The notes under the pieces were generated by a model, which was not told the DNA's origin, did no database searches, and saw only the letters and a program-made list of their open reading frames with translations. Both the position numbers and the translations under genes were made by a program. 64,000 bases of DNA from Streptomyces sp. QL37 (GTDB lineage Bacteria > Actinomycetota > Actinomycetes > Streptomycetales > Streptomycetaceae). Below are positions 59,758 to 64,000 of this stretch, piece after piece. The first letter of the stretch is position 1. Every line of letters begins with the position of its first letter. Location of the stretch: positions 3,286,001 to 3,350,000 of the forward strand of contig NZ_PTJS01000001.1 of NCBI RefSeq assembly GCF_002941025.1, written 5' to 3'.

Positions 59758-60447
59758 TCAGTGCTGGTAGCCGTAGACGCCACGCGCCTGGTCACGGACG
59801 AGACGGCCCTGCTCGAGCTCGATGACGCGCTTGCGCATCTGGTCGACGATGTTCTGGTCGTGGGTCGCCATGATCACGGTGGTGCCGGTCCGGTTGATCC
59901 GGTCCAGCAGCTTCATGATGCCCACGGAGGTCTGCGGGTCGAGATTGCCGGTCGGCTCGTCCGCGATCAGCAGCATGGGGCGGTTGACGAACGCCCGCGC
60001 GATCGCGACACGTTGCTGCTCACCGCCGGAGAGCTGACCGGGCATCCGGTCCTCCTTGCCCCCGAGACCGACGAGGTCGAGAACCTGCGGCACGGCCTTG
60101 CGGATCTCGCCGCGCGGCTTGCCGATGACCTCCTGCGCGAAGGCCACGTTCTCGGCGACGGTCTTGTTGGGGAGGAGCCGGAAGTCCTGGAAGACCGTGC
60201 CCAGCTGGCGGCGCATCTGCGGCACCTTCCAGTTGGACAGCCGGGCGAGGTCCTTGCCGAGCACATGGACCATGCCCTGACTGGCGCGCTCCTCGCGGAG
60301 GATGAGCCGCATGAAGGTGGACTTGCCGGAGCCGGAGGAGCCCACCAGGAAGACGAACTCACCCTTCTCGATGTCGAGTGAGACGTCCCGGAGAGCTGGG
60401 CGGCTCTGCTTCGGGTAGGTCTTGGAGACGTTGTCGAATCGGATCAC
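59758..60447 (-). CDS. ftsE: Cell division ATP-binding protein FtsE
   Basis: 229 residues, GTG start. Walker [17 protein letters not shown], signature [15 protein letters not shown], Walker [15 protein letters not shown] and switch His in MATHDQ are complete. [19 protein letters not shown] is the usual N-terminus. Forms the FtsEX complex with the next gene. Confidence 0.97.
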   Translation of the reverse strand: MIRFDNVSKTYPKQSRPALRDVSLDIEKGEFVFLVGSSGSGKSTFMRLILREERASQGMVHVLGKDLARLSNWKVPQMRRQLGTVFQDFRLLPNKTVAENVAFAQEVIGKPRGEIRKAVPQVLDLVGLGGKEDRMPGQLSGGEQQRVAIARAFVNRPMLLIADEPTGNLDPQTSVGIMKLLDRINRTGTTVIMATHDQNIVDQMRKRVIELEQGRLVRDQARGVYGYQH

Positions 60448-60705
60448 GGATGCACCACGGTCGGCCGGGAGTAGGTGAGCGTGACCATACGCGAAGCGGA
60501 CTCACGCGTGCAGTCGGCGTCCGGCAATGGGCGTTATGTAACGGAACGCGACGGCGCACGAACCGGGGCGTGCCGGACCCGTGCCCGCGGGCCGCGCCGA
60601 AACCCTCGCGACCTGGCACAGTGGTAGGGGGAACGGTTGGGTTTCCCGGAGCGTTGTGCGGAGAGAAAGCGTATGCGGCTCCGCCGCGCGGGAGGAGGAA
60701 TGCGC

Positions 60706-60897
60706 ATGACCTATGACCGACTGGTGTGCGCGAACTGCGCGGCTCCCGTGAGCGAGGGCCGGTGCAGCGTCTGCCGGGCGAGCCGGGAGCGCATGCAGGA
60801 GGACGGCCCGTTCGCAGGACTGAATCCGGCGATGCTGATCGCCCTGATGGTGATCCTGACGGCCGCCCTGGCACTGCTCGTACACCAGGCCGTGTGA
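60706..60897 (+). CDS. Small zinc-ribbon membrane protein
   Basis: 63 residues from ATG (MTYDRLVCANCAAP); GGAGGAGG stands seven bases upstream, while an ATG two codons earlier is too close to it. Two Cys pairs (CANC and CSVC) form a zinc ribbon, followed by a 20-residue membrane helix near the C-terminus (AMLIALMVILTAALALLV). Common in Streptomyces near ftsE and prfB; function unknown. Transcribed away from ftsE. Confidence 0.8.
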   Translation: MTYDRLVCANCAAPVSEGRCSVCRASRERMQEDGPFAGLNPAMLIALMVILTAALALLVHQAV

Positions 60898-60919
60898 CCG
60901 GGAGGTCGCACCCGGTCAC
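60894..60919. terminator. Convergent terminator
   Basis: GTGACCGGG and CCCGGTCAC form a 9-bp stem with an 8-nt loop between the zinc-ribbon gene and the convergent ligase gene; the zinc-ribbon stop codon is inside the stem. Confidence 0.65.
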
Positions 60920-60928
60920 GGAGCGTCC

Positions 60929-62488
60929 TCACGCCTCTCCCGCGAGCACCCGCGGGAGCACCTGTTCGAGCAGCTCGGCTGCCCGCACCTTGCCCGTCGG
61001 GCTGTAGGGGATCGACGCGACCGGCAGCACATGGGCGGGCAGGCAGGGCACCCGGCCGGCGCACGCGGCCCGGACGGCCCGGCGGCCTCCCGGCTCGCGT
61101 TCCGCGGAGACCGGGACGAAGGGCACCACCAGCGCGTCCCCGAGCGTGGGCAGGTCGACGCGGAGGACCACCGTGTCCCGCACGCAGGGCAGGTCCATCA
61201 GGTCGTACTCGAGACCGAAGACGTTGACGTCCAGCGGCGCCGTCTCGTCCACCTTGGAGACACCGTCCGTACGGCCGGTGAGTTCGAGGTGCCCCTGTGC
61301 GTCGAGCACCCCGCTGTCGCCGGTGAGCAGGAAGCGCCGCGGTCCGTCGCCGTCGCCCGGGTCGAGCTCCAGGAAGACGGGTTGCGCGTTGGCGTAGTCG
61401 TCCATGAGCTGGTAGCTCGCGATGGCGACACGGCCCCGCACGCCCGGCGGGAGCAGATGCCCCTGGGCGTCGACCACCGCGAGGGTGCTGCCCTCCCAGG
61501 CCCGCCCGGCCCTGCCGGGGACGGTGTGCAGCTCGTCCGGGGTGATCAGGGTGTTCAGACCGGTCTCGGTGGTGCCGTAGTACAGGTGCAGCACCGGGCC
61601 GAGACGCTCCCAGGCCGTGGAGATCAGCCACCGGTTGAGCTGGCGCCCGCCGGAGAGGACGAACCGCAGCCGGGACGTGGCGGCCAGGTCCCGGGACTCG
61701 GGGTGCGAGACCAGGGACGCGAGAACCGGCGGAACCATCAGGCTGGTGGTGACGCCCTCCGTCCGGATCAGCCGCGCCATGACCGCCCCGTCCCCCTCCG
61801 GGCACAGGACGATGCTGCCGCCGAGCGCCAGGAAGACCCGCGCCCAGCCCGGCCCCGAGGAGTGGTACAGCGGGACCGTCACCAGATGCACGTCGTCCGG
61901 GCCGAACCCGAACCGGGCGACCAGCGCGGTGAGTCGGCGCTCCTCGAAGGAGAAGTTCCGGATCACCATCTTGGGCGTACCGCTCGTGCCCGAGGTGAAG
62001 CAGTACGTCGCGAACGGCTGGTCCACCGGCTCCACTTCGCGTGGACCGGCGGCCGCGAGAGAGGCGTACGTCGGGGCTCCCACGGTGGAGCCGTCCAGAT
62101 GGACGGTGAGCACGTCGTCACCGCCGAGGTCGGGTACGCCCGCGCTCTCCAGGAGCGGCCGGCACCTGCTGGTGCTGATCAGCACGGTGGGCCGCAGTTG
62201 CTCCAGGGCGCGCGCCGTGGCCTCGGGGGAAGCGGTGTGGTCGAGACCGACGCAGGGGATGCCCAGACTGGCGCAGGCGGCCATGACGACGACCAGCTGC
62301 CAGCTGTTCTCGGCGACGAACGCCGCCCGGGCGGGGCGCCCCGGAGGCAGGACCGCGTGCAGTCCGGCCGTCACGCGGGCCGTCCGGTCCTCGAACTGCT
62401 GCCAGGTCAGCCGGTCCGGGCCGTCGACGATCGCTGTGCCGTCGGGGCGCCGGGCGGCGTTCCTGCGAATGTCCGCGAGTTTGAGCAT
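60929..62488 (-). CDS. AMP-dependent acyl-CoA/carboxylate ligase
   Basis: 519 residues from the ATG of MLKLADIRRNAARR. ANL superfamily: YCFTSGTSGTPKMVIRNFS is the phosphate-binding P-loop, LYYGTTETGLN the A5 motif, LTGDSGVLDAQGHLELTGRTDG the A7-A8 hinge, and SPTGKVRAAELLE supplies the A10 catalytic Lys. Activates a carboxylic acid as adenylate; whether CoA or an amine accepts it is unknown. The gene starts four bases after the PLP-enzyme gene stop, so both serve one small pathway, perhaps making an amide or activated acid. No carrier protein is visible within the window. Confidence 0.88.
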   Translation of the reverse strand: MLKLADIRRNAARRPDGTAIVDGPDRLTWQQFEDRTARVTAGLHAVLPPGRPARAAFVAENSWQLVVVMAACASLGIPCVGLDHTASPEATARALEQLRPTVLISTSRCRPLLESAGVPDLGGDDVLTVHLDGSTVGAPTYASLAAAGPREVEPVDQPFATYCFTSGTSGTPKMVIRNFSFEERRLTALVARFGFGPDDVHLVTVPLYHSSGPGWARVFLALGGSIVLCPEGDGAVMARLIRTEGVTTSLMVPPVLASLVSHPESRDLAATSRLRFVLSGGRQLNRWLISTAWERLGPVLHLYYGTTETGLNTLITPDELHTVPGRAGRAWEGSTLAVVDAQGHLLPPGVRGRVAIASYQLMDDYANAQPVFLELDPGDGDGPRRFLLTGDSGVLDAQGHLELTGRTDGVSKVDETAPLDVNVFGLEYDLMDLPCVRDTVVLRVDLPTLGDALVVPFVPVSAEREPGGRRAVRAACAGRVPCLPAHVLPVASIPYSPTGKVRAAELLEQVLPRVLAGEA

Positions 62489-62492
62489 CTGT

Positions 62493-64000
62493 TCACTCCG
62501 TATCCGCTGTGGCCGCCGTGTCCGCCGTTCCGCCGAGGGGGGCGACCGCCGCTGTGCGTCCCTGGCGCAACGTGTAGATCTCGACCCCGCTGGTGCGCAG
62601 CGCGTCGAGCTCGCCGCGGGTCCGGTCCGAGAGCCTCTCGCCGGGCACGGTGATCGGGATGCCCGGCGGGTACGCGATGATGAAGTGCTCGGCGACATCT
62701 CCCGCCAGGGCCTCGGAAGCGGCCCGGTAGGTGCGCTGGACGGTGCGCAGGGCGTCCAGCAGCCGCAGCAGTATTCCCTCGTCGACGCCGATGTGGACGT
62801 GGAAGACGACGGCGTCGCCGCTCTCCCGCGCGACGTACAGGGCGTACTCGTCGAAGAGGATGCGGCGGAACTCCGCCGCGGTGATGCCCAGCGCGCCTAT
62901 GTCCACCAGGACGCGGGTGGGGTCGTCGTGGACCAGCAGGCCCGGTTCGCCCAGGTGTCCCTCGGGTCCGAGCGTGCGGTAGGCGGAGAGCCGGGGGTCC
63001 GTCCGGATCTCGGTGCGCAGGGTCCTGGCCAGGTTCAGCGAGCGTTCCAGCAGCGCCTCGCCCTCCGCCTCGGCCTGCAGCCTGGCCAGGTCGAGGCTGG
63101 CCAGCACGGGCCAGCTCGGCGAGGTGGTGTGGAACTGGAACAGCGCCTGGGCGATCCGCTCCTGCATCTCGCCGTCGCCCATCAGATGCAGGTACGAGCC
63201 CTGCCGCAGCGCCGACATGGACTTGTGCGCGGAGTGGGTGACCGCGACCGTCATCGGCAGCCCGGGATCGGACTCGCGCAGTCGCCTCACCGCCTCCAGG
63301 GCGGTCAGCGGCTGGAGCCGCGGGTGGTAGCGGTGGACGGCGCCCCAGGCCTCGTCGACCAGGACGGACACGGCGGGGTGCAGTTCGGCCAGGGCGGCGA
63401 GCAGCGCCGGCATGTCGTAGCGGACACCGTCGTAGGAGACGGCGGACAGCACGACCGTGTCGTACGGCACGCCTTCGGCGACGGCGAGGGCGAACATGTC
63501 GAGCAGTTGCCGCAGATCGGCGAAGGTCCGCGGGCAGTCGGCGCAGCAGCGGCGCATCGGCGCGTACTCCGTGGTGGCGTTCATGTCGCCGAGCGCGAAG
63601 TGCACGGACTGGTGGCAGCTGCGGTCCGCGAGCACCCGGCCGCCGGGCGGGACCAGGGCGCCCAGCGCGACCCGGTTGGCGGTGCTCGTCCCCGCGGACA
63701 GGAAGACGGTGGAGTCGGCGCCGAAGCTCGCCGCCGCGAGCTGCTGCGCGACGCGCAGCGGTCCGCGCGGACGGAAGAACGAGTCGAGCATCGTGCCGCT
63801 GTACGACACCTCCGATGCGAGTTGCGCCTGCCCGAACAGCGCTTCGTAGACATCACGGATCTTCGAGTTCCTGATGGAACCACCGTGCGACAGGGGAAGG
63901 GCGTGGAACGAGGCGATGTCCCGGCGGGCGACGGAGAGCAGCGCCTCGGCGAGCGGTGCACCGCTCGCCGAGGCGGGCAGGGCCCCGGGCCCCGGACGTA
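62493..64000 (-). CDS. Orn/Lys/Arg decarboxylase-like PLP enzyme (N-terminus cut by window edge)
   Basis: 502 residues are visible; the frame stays open to the right edge, so the start lies outside. Fold-I PLP enzyme of the Orn/DAP/Arg decarboxylase group: ASFHALPLSHGGSIRNSKIRD near the N-terminus, VFLSAGTSTANRVAL, VSVLVDEAWGAVHRYHP with the cofactor Asp, and TVAVTHSAHKSMSALRQGSYLHL with the Schiff-base Lys. Near the C-terminus YPPGIPITVPGERL is the family signature. Decarboxylation of a basic amino acid, or a related aminotransfer, is likely. Coupled to the AMP ligase downstream. Absent, as far as I recall, from the S. coelicolor ftsE neighbourhood. Confidence 0.88.
   Translation of the reverse strand, partial: RPGPGALPASASGAPLAEALLSVARRDIASFHALPLSHGGSIRNSKIRDVYEALFGQAQLASEVSYSGTMLDSFFRPRGPLRVAQQLAAASFGADSTVFLSAGTSTANRVALGALVPPGGRVLADRSCHQSVHFALGDMNATTEYAPMRRCCADCPRTFADLRQLLDMFALAVAEGVPYDTVVLSAVSYDGVRYDMPALLAALAELHPAVSVLVDEAWGAVHRYHPRLQPLTALEAVRRLRESDPGLPMTVAVTHSAHKSMSALRQGSYLHLMGDGEMQERIAQALFQFHTTSPSWPVLASLDLARLQAEAEGEALLERSLNLARTLRTEIRTDPRLSAYRTLGPEGHLGEPGLLVHDDPTRVLVDIGALGITAAEFRRILFDEYALYVARESGDAVVFHVHIGVDEGILLRLLDALRTVQRTYRAASEALAGDVAEHFIIAYPPGIPITVPGERLSDRTRGELDALRTSGVEIYTLRQGRTAAVAPLGGTADTAATADTE

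Overview
This window looks like a Streptomyces chromosome. GC is very high, GTG and TTG starts are common, and genes sit in overlapping operons. From about 31 kb to the end of ftsE the gene order matches, from memory, one conserved block of the Streptomyces coelicolor chromosome: hexosaminidase with a sugar ABC transporter, DUF3039, YqgE/AlgH, murA, HU, malic enzyme, HelD-like helicase, ECF sigma and anti-sigma, nnaR-narK, matAB, ssrA-smpB, S41 protease, ftsX-ftsE. The tmRNA tag ANSKRDSSAFALAA is also of the Streptomyces type. No database search was possible, so family names come from motifs and recall.

Left part (1-11.7 kb): a truncated MFS exporter, tRNA-Cys(GCA) with its terminator, then two paralogous secretion-like modules on the minus strand. 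Each has a ~770-aa helical protein with a WXG100-like N-terminus followed directly by lipoprotein genes. They flank an XRE/DUF397 regulator pair, a small divergent gene and a winged-helix/zinc-ribbon protein.

Centre-left (11.7-25.1 kb): the most interesting locus, a 13-gene minus-strand operon. It carries a near-complete daptide pathway: two precursors ending in Thr, an Fe-ADH-fold oxidative decarboxylase (MpaB type), an aminotransferase (MpaD), an N-methyltransferase (MpaM), a recognition protein (MpaC), an M50 intramembrane protease (MpaP) and an ABC exporter. In the same operon are a class III lanthipeptide synthetase (LanKC), an LLM/F420-type reductase and a family 2 glycosyltransferase. 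The precursors have six core Ser and no Cys, and no separate LanA gene is visible. The inferred route is Ser to dehydroalanine by LanKC, possibly to D-Ala by the reductase, plus an aminated, methylated C-terminus derived from Thr, and possibly a sugar. The operon ends against a DUF397 gene remnant, which looks like a junction scar.

Centre (25.7-36.8 kb): a three-subunit xanthine-dehydrogenase-type molybdoenzyme whose 2Fe-2S subunit has a ~325-residue low-complexity N-terminal extension; a chito-oligosaccharide-type ABC transporter with a GH20 hexosaminidase, preceded by a good DasR site (dre); then DUF3039 and YqgE.

Right (37-64 kb): core genes for peptidoglycan (murA), nucleoid (HU), malic enzyme, an RNAP-associated helicase, an ECF sigma/anti-sigma pair, nitrate uptake and its regulator, matAB extracellular poly-GlcNAc synthesis with an acyltransferase, trans-translation (ssrA, smpB) and division (ftsEX). 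After ftsE come a small zinc-ribbon membrane protein, an acyl-CoA/AMP ligase and a truncated Orn/Lys/Arg decarboxylase-like gene running off the end, possibly the edge of another biosynthetic locus.
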